NCBI GenBank assembly: GCA_965247175.1
Contig: OZ252006.1
Span: forward strand, 248,001 to 312,000
Reading direction: 5' to 3'
From: JANQMX01 sp965247175
Lineage (GTDB): Bacteria; Pseudomonadota; Alphaproteobacteria; Kiloniellales; DSM-21159
Length of the DNA: 64,000 nt
Below are positions 1 through 8,679 of the stretch, piece after piece. The position numbers and the translations under genes were made by a program. The notes beneath the pieces are model-generated. The model was not told the origin of the DNA. It made no database searches and worked only from the letters and a program-made list of their open reading frames with translations. Numbering within the stretch: the first letter of the stretch is position 1; every line of letters begins with the position of its first letter.

Positions 1-813
1 CTCGACGGTCTGCAGGACCTGACGGACCGAAAAGCCGCGGCCGTAGCCGCAATTCATGACGGCCAGCGGCTGTTCCGCCGCAGCGAGCCAGTCGAGCACG
101 GCGACGTGTGCCTCGGCCAGGTCGGAGACGTGGATGAAATCGCGCACACAGGTGCCGTCCGGTGTGTCGTAGTCGGTGCCGAAGATCTGCATGGCCGGTC
201 GCTTGCCGGCAGCAACCTCGCAGGCGACTTTGATGAGGTGAGTGGCGTTCTCGCCACGTTGTCCGCAGCGCCCGCCTGGGTCGGCGCCGGCTACGTTGAA
301 GTAGCGCAGAATGGCGACCTTGAAGTTCGGATGGGCGGCGACGCTGTCCACCAACACCTGCTCGGTCATCAGCTTCGACCAGCCGTAAGGGTTGATCGGG
401 CGGGTCGGCGCATCCTCCGTCACCTTGGCGATCTCAGGGATGCCATAGGTGGCGGCGGTTGATGAGAAAACGAAGCGCTCGATGCCGGCTTCGACGGAGG
501 CCTCGATCAGATCGCGGCTGACGCCGCTGTTGTTGCGGTAGTACTTGAGTGGGTTGGCCACCGACTCCTCGACCCGGACAGAGCCGGCGAAGTGCATGAC
601 GGCAGTGATTCCGTACTCGGTGAAGGTGGCGTGGAGCGCCTTCCTGTCGCCGGCGTCCGCAACCACTAACGGGACGCCTTGCGGCACGGCGGCCCGCACG
701 CCGGTCGAGAGGTTGTCAATGACGACGGGCCGCCAGCCGTCGGCAATCAAGGCCAGCACTGCGTGGCTGCCGATGTAGCCGGCACCGCCGGTGACGAGAA
801 TGGCTGGCTTCAC
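1..813 (-). CDS. galE: UDP-glucose 4-epimerase, C-terminus cut by window edge
   Basis: Interconverts UDP-glucose and UDP-galactose in the cytoplasm, supplying galactosyl donors for surface glycans. The 271 residues in the window start with a GTG whose first bases overlap the stop of the upstream gtrA-like gene (GTGA), with GAGGAG a few bases before it. The Rossmann motif GGAGYIG lies at about residues 9-15. The extended-SDR catalytic set is present: SSTAATYG followed by YGWSK. About 60 C-terminal residues, judged from usual GalE length, lie outside the window. It is last in a four-gene chain (GT2, methyltransferase, GtrA, GalE) linked by 4-base overlaps, so it probably serves that glycan pathway. 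Other sugar-nucleotide epimerases are possible, but the GalE match is close throughout. Confidence 0.93.
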   Translation of the reverse strand, partial: MKPAILVTGGAGYIGSHAVLALIADGWRPVVIDNLSTGVRAAVPQGVPLVVADAGDRKALHATFTEYGITAVMHFAGSVRVEESVANPLKYYRNNSGVSRDLIEASVEAGIERFVFSSTAATYGIPEIAKVTEDAPTRPINPYGWSKLMTEQVLVDSVAAHPNFKVAILRYFNVAGADPGGRCGQRGENATHLIKVACEVAAGKRPAMQIFGTDYDTPDGTCVRDFIHVSDLAEAHVAVLDWLAAAEQPLAVMNCGYGRGFSVRQVLQTVE

Positions 814-1304
814 CCGATGCCTCCTCGGCCTGCATGGCTTCCGGTCGCTTTTTGTGTCACGGCCTCATACTCATCAAGGTCATCGGACCTCTCGACTTCG
901 CTCGGCGGTCGAAAAACAAAAACGCGGCAGAGCGTGAAAAAGGTGATGCTGTAGCTCCCCATGGCCAAGGCCTGAGCGAGATACTCGGGCAGCAGCAGTT
1001 GCTCCAAGCTGATATAGAGAACCAGAAGGTTCAGACCATAGGATGGCAGGAACGCCATGAGGAACTTCGCAAGACCGGGGAGGAGCGCTTGCTGTGACGC
1101 GAAGGTGAAACGCCGGTTCAGGACGAAAGACACCATCAGCCCAACGGCATAGCCGCAGACGTTTGCGGCATAGGGGTTCAGTCCCACAACGAAGCTTGTG
1201 AAGAGAACCGTGCTATAGCCAACGAGCGTATTGACCAGTCCGACCGCGCAGAACTTTGCGAACTGCCAAACCGGGAGCTTCTGTGCGATCAAGCGGCCTC
1301 TCAC
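810..1304 (-). CDS. GtrA-like membrane protein (lipid-linked sugar flippase family)
   Basis: A 164-aa membrane protein with four hydrophobic segments and the family motif FVLNRRFTF after the second one. GtrA-family proteins are thought to flip undecaprenyl-phosphate-linked glucose across the inner membrane. An in-frame ATG exists at 1346 but would overlap the methyltransferase by 46 bases. I prefer GTG at 1304-1302, which overlaps the methyltransferase stop as GTGA, the same arrangement as the next junction into galE. The pairing with a GtrB-like GT2 upstream supports a Gtr-type surface glycan modification role; the actual sugar and acceptor are unknown. Confidence 0.85.
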   Translation of the reverse strand: MRGRLIAQKLPVWQFAKFCAVGLVNTLVGYSTVLFTSFVVGLNPYAANVCGYAVGLMVSFVLNRRFTFASQQALLPGLAKFLMAFLPSYGLNLLVLYISLEQLLLPEYLAQALAMGSYSITFFTLCRVFVFRPPSEVERSDDLDEYEAVTQKATGSHAGRGGIG

Positions 1305-2041
1305 GGTCGTGCCTGAACATAATATTGAGCACCAAGCGGCAGCCAAGCCAGATGCGGCTCCAACGGCCTTAACACTGAGAGCGCCCTAGGGAAGAAAGTG
1401 CAGTACCGAAGGCGCACGTTCTTGAAGCCCGCGGCTTGCACCCGATGGACCATCTCTTTGCCCCGAATGAGAATCGCATCGGCGTCGAAAGGACAGGTGT
1501 TTACGGCGTGCACGGTCAAGGGATTGAGTGGATTGTGTTCGAAGAGAAAGAAATGGCCGTTCAGGGTCATGCAGTTGCGAATATTCTCGAGAGATACACG
1601 ATGCCGGTCTGGCGGAATGTGATGAAACACACAGGCGGCAAACGCTAGGTCGCAGCTTTCGTCTTCGACGGGGAAGTCGCCCTCTGTCAGGTGGCGGAAC
1701 TCTGCATAGTGACGATAAATGAGTTCCGCTTGGCGCAGGCTTTCCTTCGAGATGTCGACACCGAGCAATCTGCTGTGGGAGAAGTACTTCTGAAAGAAAG
1801 GCATGCTCCCGCCAATTCCGCAGCCGAAATCCAGGATGCGGCGCACTTTGGCGCCACCGAGGCAGCGTGCAACCTCCCGGACTTTGTACTCAGCGAAGTA
1901 GGTTGGCTCTTCACCGCTGAGACCAAGATTGGCGCTATGTACTTCTCGGTAGTCGGTGGCGAAGTGGTCGAAAGCAGCCTCGTCTGCCTGCTGACTTCCA
2001 GCTTCACTGACGGGATCGTCTTTGCGCTGTGCAGGGGTCAT
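1301..2041 (-). CDS. class I SAM-dependent methyltransferase
   Basis: A 246-aa soluble methyltransferase. SAM-binding motif I (ILDFGCGIGGS) is at residues 69-79 and the acidic post-I motif (LLGVDIS) follows about 20 residues later; FAACVFHHI is motif IV-like. The substrate cannot be read from the sequence. The ATG overlaps the stop of the GT2 gene as ATGA and its own stop overlaps the GtrA start, so it is translationally coupled within the glycan cluster. Methylation of a sugar or of a lipid-linked intermediate is an inference from that context. The base composition looks less GC-rich than the flanking metabolic genes, which would fit a horizontally exchanged surface locus. Confidence 0.8.
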   Translation of the reverse strand: MTPAQRKDDPVSEAGSQQADEAAFDHFATDYREVHSANLGLSGEEPTYFAEYKVREVARCLGGAKVRRILDFGCGIGGSMPFFQKYFSHSRLLGVDISKESLRQAELIYRHYAEFRHLTEGDFPVEDESCDLAFAACVFHHIPPDRHRVSLENIRNCMTLNGHFFLFEHNPLNPLTVHAVNTCPFDADAILIRGKEMVHRVQAAGFKNVRLRYCTFFPRALSVLRPLEPHLAWLPLGAQYYVQARP

Positions 2042-3093
2042 TGGATCGCCTGAGCTCCATCCTGGATTTGCCGCTGGTCCAGACTCACCACTTGCTGGTC
2101 GCGAGCGGTGGCATCCGGCGCAACGAAGCCGAGCCGCGCGGCCCGTTCGGCATCAACTTTGGCTTGGCACGCGATATCTTGAACGAGAAAGAGCGGGCGC
2201 TGCTTGGACTGCATATACAGGCGACCGAGGTATTCGCCGATCACGCCGAGAACGAACATCTGCACGCTACCGAGCACGACGACCACGGCCATAAGACTGG
2301 TCCAACCAGCGACGGTCTCATTGGTCAGCCAAGCCACAATGACATAGGCGACGAGCAGCGCGCCGAGCGCGCCCAGGACCAGGCCGATCTGACTGGCGAA
2401 GCGCAGCGGCTGGATTGAGAAGCCGGTGATCGCGTCGATGGCGAAGCGCACCATCTTCTTGAGCGGATACTTCGTTGTTCCGGCAAAGCGCTCCTCGCGG
2501 TCATAGGGCAGAGCCGTTTGCGGGAAGCCGATCCAGCTCACCATGCCGCGCACGAAGCGGTGCTGCTCGGGCATGGCCAGCAGTGCATCCAGTGCACGCC
2601 GGCTCATGAGGCGGAAGTCGCCGGTGTCCAGCGGAATGGGCGTTTCGCTCAGGCGCAGAAGCACGCGGTAGAACAGGCTGGCGGTGGATTTCTTGAACAG
2701 GCTCTCGCCGGCGCGCTGGCGCCTTTGGCCATAGACCACGTCGAAGCCCCGGTCCATCATGGCCATCATGTCTTTGAGAAGCTCAGGCGGATCCTGCAGA
2801 TCGGCGTCGATTACCAGAATCCGATCGCCTCTCGCCATGGTCATGCCGGCCGTAAGAGCAAGTTGATGGCCGTGATTTCGGCTCAGGTTGATCCCCAGGA
2901 TATGTGGGTCGCGCGACGCGTAGTCCTGGATCATGGGCCAGGTCCGGTCGCCTGAGCCGTCGTTGACAAGAACGATCTCGTAGTGCTCCGTGCAAGCCGC
3001 ACAAGCGGCCGACACGCGCTGATACAGCTCCGCCAGACAGTCTTCTTCATTGTAGCAGGGAATAACGACTGATAGCTGCGGCATAGCCGCCAA
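2038..3093 (-). CDS. GT2 polyprenyl-phosphate glycosyltransferase (GtrB/DPM1-like)
   Basis: A 351-aa protein with an N-terminal GT-A domain: VVIPCYNEED at residues 9-18, LVNDGSGD at 42-49 and the metal/nucleotide motif DADLQDPP at 96-103. Two C-terminal membrane segments lie at about 230-300, ending in GVIGEYLGRLY, a hallmark of GtrB/ArnC-type enzymes that move a sugar from UDP-sugar to undecaprenyl phosphate on the cytoplasmic face. It is the first gene of the minus-strand glycan operon, divergent from the GT39-like gene. With a GtrA-like flippase two genes downstream this resembles a gtrAB system. The sugar is unknown; galE in the same operon makes galactose or glucose plausible. Confidence 0.88.
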   Translation of the reverse strand: MAAMPQLSVVIPCYNEEDCLAELYQRVSAACAACTEHYEIVLVNDGSGDRTWPMIQDYASRDPHILGINLSRNHGHQLALTAGMTMARGDRILVIDADLQDPPELLKDMMAMMDRGFDVVYGQRRQRAGESLFKKSTASLFYRVLLRLSETPIPLDTGDFRLMSRRALDALLAMPEQHRFVRGMVSWIGFPQTALPYDREERFAGTTKYPLKKMVRFAIDAITGFSIQPLRFASQIGLVLGALGALLVAYVIVAWLTNETVAGWTSLMAVVVVLGSVQMFVLGVIGEYLGRLYMQSKQRPLFLVQDIACQAKVDAERAARLGFVAPDATARDQQVVSLDQRQIQDGAQAIQ

Positions 3094-3186
3094 CCCTCCC
3101 TCAAGAACCGGCTTAGCGTAGCGTTAGAGTGTTACCTCTAGAAGCTTAAGGAACAGATACGGGGGCGCGACGGAGGTAGTTCGAAA

Positions 3187-4749
3187 ATGGCAAGCATTTC
3201 AAACACCGCCGGTGCGTCAACGCCCGCTTTCGGCGCTCTTCCTCTGCTGGCGATACTAGCACTTGCCGTCCTGCTGCGGCAGCTTTTCTTTACCGGTCCG
3301 CTGGGCTCCGACGACGTGGTCTATTTGGGGCGCACCATCGATGTGGGGGAGGGATTGTGGTCGGCCGCGCACTACAACGGCGGCCTCAGGTATGGCTACA
3401 ATCTGCCGTCGGGTGCGTTCTGGGCGCTGTTCGGGCCAGGCATGCAGAGTGCCAACTTCTTCTCTCTTGTCAGTTCTCTGCTTGAAATCGTCCTCGTTTA
3501 CTTCTTCGCCATGAAGATCTGGGGGGTGCGGGCCGCCTGGATTGCCGCTCTTATCTTGGCGTTTTTGCCCATGCATATTCTTGCGTCGACGGCAATTCAC
3601 GCCGATCCCGCGGCCGCTCTTTTCATAAGCCTTTCCATTGTGAATTTTTACTTTGCAGAACATAATAAAAGCAGACTTCTGTATTTTTTATGCGGACTTT
3701 CTATCGGTTATGTATTCTGGGTTAAAGAGCTGATTATCGTCTACATGCTGATATTTGGGCTCTATGCTTTGATCTATTGGCGCTGGAGCAATCTCTGGTT
3801 TTTCGTCGGGTTCGGCGGGCTTGTCATGCTCTTTGGTCACTTCGCCATCATGTGGGCAACAGCGGGCGATCCCTTCCACGGCTTTCGAATCTACTTCATG
3901 CAAATCTCTCGGGATTTCATCGGTAGTTACAAGGAGACGGAGCCCTTCTATTACTTCCGCTATCTGCTGTTCGACGTACGGCATACGGGCCTGCTGGGGC
4001 CCTTGGCCGCGCTGGCTGCCGTTGTCGCCTTGGCGAGGTTTCGCAGCCGTCTGGATCCTGGCACTGCCTTCGTTCTCTGGTGGGCGGCCGGCTTGTTGGT
4101 GGTGTTTTCCTTCACGCCGATATCGCTCGCGCCCTTCCAGTTCATCACCAAGCAGGCGAACTATCTCAACCTGTTCTTCGCCCCGCTAGCTTTGCTTGCC
4201 GCTTGGCTTCTTTCGCAATGGTCGTTGCGGTGGAGCCTTGCCGTCCTGCTGCCGCTTGCCGCGCTCTCTGTCCTCCTGACCGGCCTGAAGCAGCAGGACA
4301 CGCGTTCCTTCGTATCGAACAGCCGGGCCGTAATCGAGTTTGCGCAGGCCAATCCGGAGGCGGAGGTCTATGGCAGCGTCAACAACCGGAACATGTCCAC
4401 CTTCTACACGCGTCTGGGAGAGCCTGTGCCGACGATCCGCACGTTGGGCGAGCTCATGAACAGGCCCGCCGATACGCGCGTCTTTGCCGTTCTCGACCCG
4501 GTCACCCAGGGATGGAGTCCCAGGGACATGGATGTCGAGGAGGTTCCCGCCTGCTGGACCCCCTACACGACGTTGGAGCCGACCGGCTTCAGCACAGGCC
4601 GCCTCGTCACGCGTGCCGCCGCCACGCTGGCCGGGGTCGTGCCCGGCCCCCTCGGCGCGAAGGCCTCCGGGCTCTTTCAAGAGCTCTTGTCGCCCGAGCC
4701 TGCCCAGGTCTACGTCGTTCCGACCGAGTTTCCCTGGTGCAACCGCTAG
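3187..4749 (+). CDS. GT39-like membrane glycosyltransferase (PMT/ArnT superfamily)
   Basis: A 520-aa polytopic protein with about ten hydrophobic segments and, in the first periplasmic loop after TM1, the acidic pair in LGSDDVVY (about residues 38-45), the position of the catalytic Asp in PMT/ArnT-type GT-C enzymes. These enzymes transfer a sugar from a polyprenyl-phosphate carrier to an acceptor on the outer face. It is transcribed divergently from the GT2 operon (93-bp gap) and would be the natural consumer of its lipid-linked sugar (the GtrC role). GGAGG sits about 10 bases before the ATG. The stretch at roughly 3630-3800 is clearly AT-richer than its surroundings, suggesting acquired DNA. 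Confidence 0.75.
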   Translation: MASISNTAGASTPAFGALPLLAILALAVLLRQLFFTGPLGSDDVVYLGRTIDVGEGLWSAAHYNGGLRYGYNLPSGAFWALFGPGMQSANFFSLVSSLLEIVLVYFFAMKIWGVRAAWIAALILAFLPMHILASTAIHADPAAALFISLSIVNFYFAEHNKSRLLYFLCGLSIGYVFWVKELIIVYMLIFGLYALIYWRWSNLWFFVGFGGLVMLFGHFAIMWATAGDPFHGFRIYFMQISRDFIGSYKETEPFYYFRYLLFDVRHTGLLGPLAALAAVVALARFRSRLDPGTAFVLWWAAGLLVVFSFTPISLAPFQFITKQANYLNLFFAPLALLAAWLLSQWSLRWSLAVLLPLAALSVLLTGLKQQDTRSFVSNSRAVIEFAQANPEAEVYGSVNNRNMSTFYTRLGEPVPTIRTLGELMNRPADTRVFAVLDPVTQGWSPRDMDVEEVPACWTPYTTLEPTGFSTGRLVTRAAATLAGVVPGPLGAKASGLFQELLSPEPAQVYVVPTEFPWCNR

Positions 4750-4759
4750 ATCGAGCGGC

Positions 4760-5965
4760 TCAGTCGAGGCAGCGCCCCAAGTCGGCGCAAAGGTCCTCCG
4801 GATCCTCCAGGCCGATCGAGGTACGAAAGACCCCGGCTCCGGCGAAAGCCCGGTAGCTCTCGGCCGCCTGTCCATCGAGCTTGTAGGATGACCCTAGGAG
4901 CTCCTCGGTATCGAGCCAGTAGATCAAGCTGCGCTGGTGACCGAGCGACACGGCGTAGTGAAAGACCTGCAACTCTTGCATCATGCGCTGCGCGACCGCC
5001 GCTCCATCTTCGACTTGGAAGGCCAGCATGCCGGAGAAGTTGGCCATCTGCCGCTTGGCCAGCTGGTGCTGCGGATGGGACTCAAGGCCAGGATACATGA
5101 CGCGTTTGACCTTTGGATGGCCCTCCAGGAAGCGGGCAACGGCCATGGCCCCTTCTTCATGCGCCTTCATGCGCAGGGGCAGGGTGGTCATCCCGCGCAT
5201 GATCAGCCAGGCGTTGAAGGGGCTGAGCACGCCGCCGTGGTGAATGCCGGCTTCCAGCCGTAAGGCGGCAACGGTATCGCGTCCGCCGACGACCGCGCCC
5301 CCCAGAGCATCGCCATGGCCGCCGATGTACTTGGTCAGTGAGTGCACCACATAGTCGGCGCCCAGCGCCAAGGGGCGGGTGGCGACCGGCGTTGCGAAGG
5401 TAGAGTCGACGGCGAGCGCGATGCCGCGCTCGCGCAGTAGGTCGGCGGTGGCTTCAATGTCGGCAAGCCGCAGGATCGGATTGGCCGGTGTCTCCAGCCA
5501 TACCAGCTTCGTCTCCGGCCGGATGGCCGCTTCGAGAGCCGCCATATCGCCTGTGTCGACGGGGGTCACCGCCATGCCGAAGCGTGGGAGGGTCTCCCGA
5601 AAGAGCTCGGCCGTGCCGGCGTAGTTCGTGTCGCTACAAACCAAATGGTCCCCAGCCTTCAAGAGGCTCAGCACTAGGCCGGCGGAGGCCGCCATGCCGG
5701 AGGCGAAGGCGAGACAGGCTTCGCCGCCCTCGAGCGCCGCCAGCTTGGTCTCAAGCTGCTGAACCGTTGGGTTGCCCCAGCGGGTGTAGATGAAGGACTC
5801 CCGCTCGGCGGCGCCGTGGGCGGAGAAGGCAAGCAGTTCCTCCTGCACGAAGGTGGTTGCCATGGCGATATTCGGGGCTGAGGCGCCGGTTGTCTTGTCG
5901 GGCTCTTCGCCGGCATGGACGGCTAGAGTGCGCAGCCCTTTCATGGCGTTCTGGTCTTTTTGCAT
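4760..5965 (-). CDS. trans-sulfuration family PLP enzyme (cystathionine gamma-synthase / methionine gamma-lyase type)
   Basis: A 401-aa fold-type I PLP enzyme. YTRWGNPT at residues 60-67 is the phosphate-binding signature borrowed by the neighbouring subunit, and the Schiff-base lysine is K212 in HSLTKYIGG. The start is set at the ATG followed by Gln-Lys-Asp-Gln, preceded by GGGAGC; an upstream ATG at 6058 would reach into the divergent cimA region. Members either make cystathionine from an acylhomoserine and cysteine or cleave methionine/cystathionine to 2-oxobutyrate; the sequence alone does not settle which. The divergent partner is citramalate synthase, whose pathway also leads to 2-oxobutyrate, so a gamma-lyase role is attractive but unproven. 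Confidence 0.85.
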   Translation of the reverse strand: MQKDQNAMKGLRTLAVHAGEEPDKTTGASAPNIAMATTFVQEELLAFSAHGAAERESFIYTRWGNPTVQQLETKLAALEGGEACLAFASGMAASAGLVLSLLKAGDHLVCSDTNYAGTAELFRETLPRFGMAVTPVDTGDMAALEAAIRPETKLVWLETPANPILRLADIEATADLLRERGIALAVDSTFATPVATRPLALGADYVVHSLTKYIGGHGDALGGAVVGGRDTVAALRLEAGIHHGGVLSPFNAWLIMRGMTTLPLRMKAHEEGAMAVARFLEGHPKVKRVMYPGLESHPQHQLAKRQMANFSGMLAFQVEDGAAVAQRMMQELQVFHYAVSLGHQRSLIYWLDTEELLGSSYKLDGQAAESYRAFAGAGVFRTSIGLEDPEDLCADLGRCLD

Positions 5966-6070
5966 CGGTGCTCCCAATTCCCGACAAATCGCCTGTGGCG
6001 GCGGGCCATTTACACTTTTCTCGGGCAATCGCTTGCACATTCGGCCTCTCGATGCCAAGGCCTCTCTGCT

Positions 6071-7699
6071 ATGACCAGCGACAAACGCGTCTATATTTTC
6101 GACACCACGCTGCGCGACGGCGCGCAGACGCAGGGCGTCGACTTCACGGTGCCGGATAAGCTGGCAATCGCCGAGGCGCTGGACCGCATCGGCGTGGACT
6201 ACGTCGAGGGCGGCTGGCCGGGAGCCAATCCGACCGACGACCGCTTCTTTGAGACGCCGCCGGCTTTCGAGACCGCAACCTTTGTTGCCTTCGGCATGAC
6301 GCGGCGGCCCGGCCGCTCGGCGGAGAATGACCCCGGCCTAGCCTCGCTGGTCAACAGCAAGGCGCCGGCGGTCTGCATGGTTGGCAAAACATGGGATTTT
6401 CACGTCGATCTCGCGCTCGGCGTGCCGCTCAGCGAGAACATCGAGATGATCGGCGACAGTGTTGCCCACGTCGCCGCCCGCAAGGCCGAGGCGATGTTCG
6501 ATGCCGAGCACTTCTTCGATGGCTACAAGGCCAACCCGAGCTATGCGTTGGACTGCATCAAGGCAGCCTACGAGGCCGGCGCCCGCTGGGTCGTGCTCTG
6601 CGACACCAACGGCGGCGCCCTGCCGCACGAAATCGAGCGCATTGTCAGCGAGGTCGTGGGCGTCATTCCGGGGGACAGGCTGGGCATCCACACCCACAAC
6701 GACACGGAAAACGCCGTCGCGAATTCCTTGGTGGCGCTCAACGCCGGGGCCCGTCAGGTACAGGGTACGATCAACGGCCTGGGCGAGCGCTGCGGCAACG
6801 CCAACATCATTTCCCTGATCGCCAACCTGGCGCTCAAGACCGACTTTGAGATTGGCCTTGGCGAGGAGCAGCTCACCCATCTAACCGCGCTCTCCCGCCT
6901 CTTGGACGACCGCCTCGACCGCCAACCGCAGCGCAATGCCGCCTACGTCGGCGAGAGTGCTTTCGCCCATAAGGGCGGCCTGCATGTCTCGGCCATCGCC
7001 AAGGATCCCAAGACCTACGAGCACGTGCCGCCGGACTCGGTCGGCAACCGCCGTCACGTGGTGGTGTCCGACCAGGCCGGGCGTTCCAACATCCTCGCCC
7101 GCTTCGCCGAGTGCGGCATCGAGATCGATCCCAAGCATCCCAAGGTCGGCGGCCTTGTGGAAGAGGTGAAGCATCGCGAGTTCGCCGGCTACGCCTACGA
7201 CGGGGCCGAGGCTTCTTTCGAGCTGCTGGCCCGGCGCACCCTGGGGACTGTGCCCGAGTATTTCACGCTGCAGCGTTTCCGGGTCATGGATGACCGGCGG
7301 TGGAACGCGCGCGGGGAGCTGGTCACCGAGTCCGAGGCCACGGTGACCCTCGCTGTCGAGGGCCGGGACATGATGACGGTGGCGACGGGGAACGGCCCGG
7401 TCGACGCCCTGGACAAGGCCTTGCGCAAGGCCCTGACCCCCATCCATCCCATTCTGGAAACCATGTGGCTGGTCGACTACAAGGTCCGCATCCTGACGCC
7501 GCAGGCCGGCACCGAGGCAGTCACCCGCGTGATGATCGAGAGCGGCGGGCGAGGCGGCAGGCGCTGGCGCACCATCGGGGTGTCGCCGAACATTATCGAT
7601 GCCTCTTTCTCAGCGCTCTATGACGCCATCACCTGGAAGCTCTTTCACGCCAGCGATGCCAAGGACAAAGACGCAGGCGTCAGCATCGCTGCGTCCTGA
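6071..7699 (+). CDS. cimA: (R)-citramalate synthase
   Basis: A 542-aa member of the LeuA/CimA/homocitrate synthase family, which condenses pyruvate and acetyl-CoA to citramalate, the first step of a threonine-independent route to 2-oxobutyrate and isoleucine. The TIM-barrel start DTTLRDGAQ is at residues 11-19 and the metal motif HTHND is in the middle of the barrel. The second half has the flexible linker and a C-terminal LeuA-type allosteric domain, so feedback control by isoleucine is likely. Length and the GWPGANPTD segment fit CimA rather than 2-isopropylmalate synthase. The start is the ATG at 6071 (MTSDKRVYIFDTT); the longer frame reaches into the divergent PLP gene. Confidence 0.9.
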   Translation: MTSDKRVYIFDTTLRDGAQTQGVDFTVPDKLAIAEALDRIGVDYVEGGWPGANPTDDRFFETPPAFETATFVAFGMTRRPGRSAENDPGLASLVNSKAPAVCMVGKTWDFHVDLALGVPLSENIEMIGDSVAHVAARKAEAMFDAEHFFDGYKANPSYALDCIKAAYEAGARWVVLCDTNGGALPHEIERIVSEVVGVIPGDRLGIHTHNDTENAVANSLVALNAGARQVQGTINGLGERCGNANIISLIANLALKTDFEIGLGEEQLTHLTALSRLLDDRLDRQPQRNAAYVGESAFAHKGGLHVSAIAKDPKTYEHVPPDSVGNRRHVVVSDQAGRSNILARFAECGIEIDPKHPKVGGLVEEVKHREFAGYAYDGAEASFELLARRTLGTVPEYFTLQRFRVMDDRRWNARGELVTESEATVTLAVEGRDMMTVATGNGPVDALDKALRKALTPIHPILETMWLVDYKVRILTPQAGTEAVTRVMIESGGRGGRRWRTIGVSPNIIDASFSALYDAITWKLFHASDAKDKDAGVSIAAS

Positions 7700-7735
7700 G
7701 CCTTTCGTTCGCCCTTCCGGCTGGGGGGGCTGACC

Positions 7736-8521
7736 ATGGCGGGTACCGACAAGACGCAAGCCGCTGATCATGCTGATACGGGCGCGCCCGCGGTCATCCT
7801 GGTAGGGCCGCAGCTTGGCGAGAATATCGGCATGGTGGCGCGCGCCATGCTGAACTGTGGCCTGCTTGACCTCAGGCTGGTCAGGCCACGTGATGGCTGG
7901 CCCAACCCGGCAGCCGAGGCGACCGCCTCGGGCGCCCTGGCGGTGATCGAAGGCGCCAAGGTTTATGACAGTGTCGGCGATGCGGTTGCCGGCCTGAACC
8001 GGGTCTATGCCACCACGGCACGGGCAAGAGACATGGTAAAGCCGGTTCTGACACCGCGGGCGGTTGCCGCAGAGCTGCGGGCGGCCGAAGCCGTCGGCGA
8101 CGGAACGGGCTTGCTGTTCGGGCCCGAGCGTTCAGGGCTGGATAACGAAGACCTGACTTTCGCCGACGCGCTTGTCACCGTGCCGCTCAACCCGGCCTTT
8201 TCCTCGCTCAACCTGGCCCAGGCCGTCCTGCTGCTCGGCTACGAGTGGCGCATGGCGGGAGATGCGACCCTCGAAAGGGCCCTGCCGACGGGCGACTCCC
8301 GCCCGGCCACTAAAGAAGAGCTTATGAGCTTCCTGAGCCGCCTGGAGCAAGCTCTTGATGATATGGGTTTTTTTCATCCCGTCGAGAAGCGCTACATCAT
8401 GGTGCGCAACCTGCGGAACGTCTTCCAGCGGGCGGAGGCGACCGAGCAAGAACTGCGCACCCTGCATGGCGTCATCTCGGCCTTGCGCGGTGCCAAGCTG
8501 GGCAAGGGCCCGCGGGACTGA
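7736..8521 (+). CDS. TrmJ-like SPOUT RNA 2'-O-methyltransferase
   Basis: A 261-aa SPOUT-class enzyme. Residues about 20-40 (VILVGPQLGENIGMVARAM) form the TrmH/SpoU motif 1, LLFGPERSGL is motif 2 and VPLNPAFSSLNLAQAV is motif 3, which makes the SAM-binding knot. TrmJ enzymes methylate the ribose at tRNA position 32. The C-terminal 70 residues form the short helical extension usual for TrmJ. It lies 36 bp after cimA and just upstream of rpsD, whose own promoter starts 20 bp past this stop. Length and motifs agree with TrmJ (trmJ/lasT family); the exact target nucleotide is inferred from the family. Confidence 0.85.
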   Translation: MAGTDKTQAADHADTGAPAVILVGPQLGENIGMVARAMLNCGLLDLRLVRPRDGWPNPAAEATASGALAVIEGAKVYDSVGDAVAGLNRVYATTARARDMVKPVLTPRAVAAELRAAEAVGDGTGLLFGPERSGLDNEDLTFADALVTVPLNPAFSSLNLAQAVLLLGYEWRMAGDATLERALPTGDSRPATKEELMSFLSRLEQALDDMGFFHPVEKRYIMVRNLRNVFQRAEATEQELRTLHGVISALRGAKLGKGPRD

Positions 8522-8540
8522 ATGGCCGGACCGGACCTGC

Positions 8541-8568
8541 TTGACAGGGAAGGCGCCATGCCTATAGT
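8541..8568 (+). promoter_or_regulatory. sigma-70 promoter for rpsD
   Basis: TTGACA at 8541-8546 and TATAGT at 8563-8568 are separated by 16 bp, a near-consensus promoter. Transcription should begin around 8575, leaving a leader of about 105 nt before the rpsD ATG. The leader contains a small ACGGG/CCCGT stem that could take part in S4 autoregulation, though I see no recognised S4-binding fold. Confidence 0.7.
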
Positions 8569-8679
8569 CCCGCGCTTCCTCCTGGGAACGTGTGTACGGG
8601 ATGTCTGCCCGTGCCCCGCCGCGAGCGGCTACTGGCCGTTCGGGGACTACCGGGACACCAAAGCGAAAAGCGAGAAACC

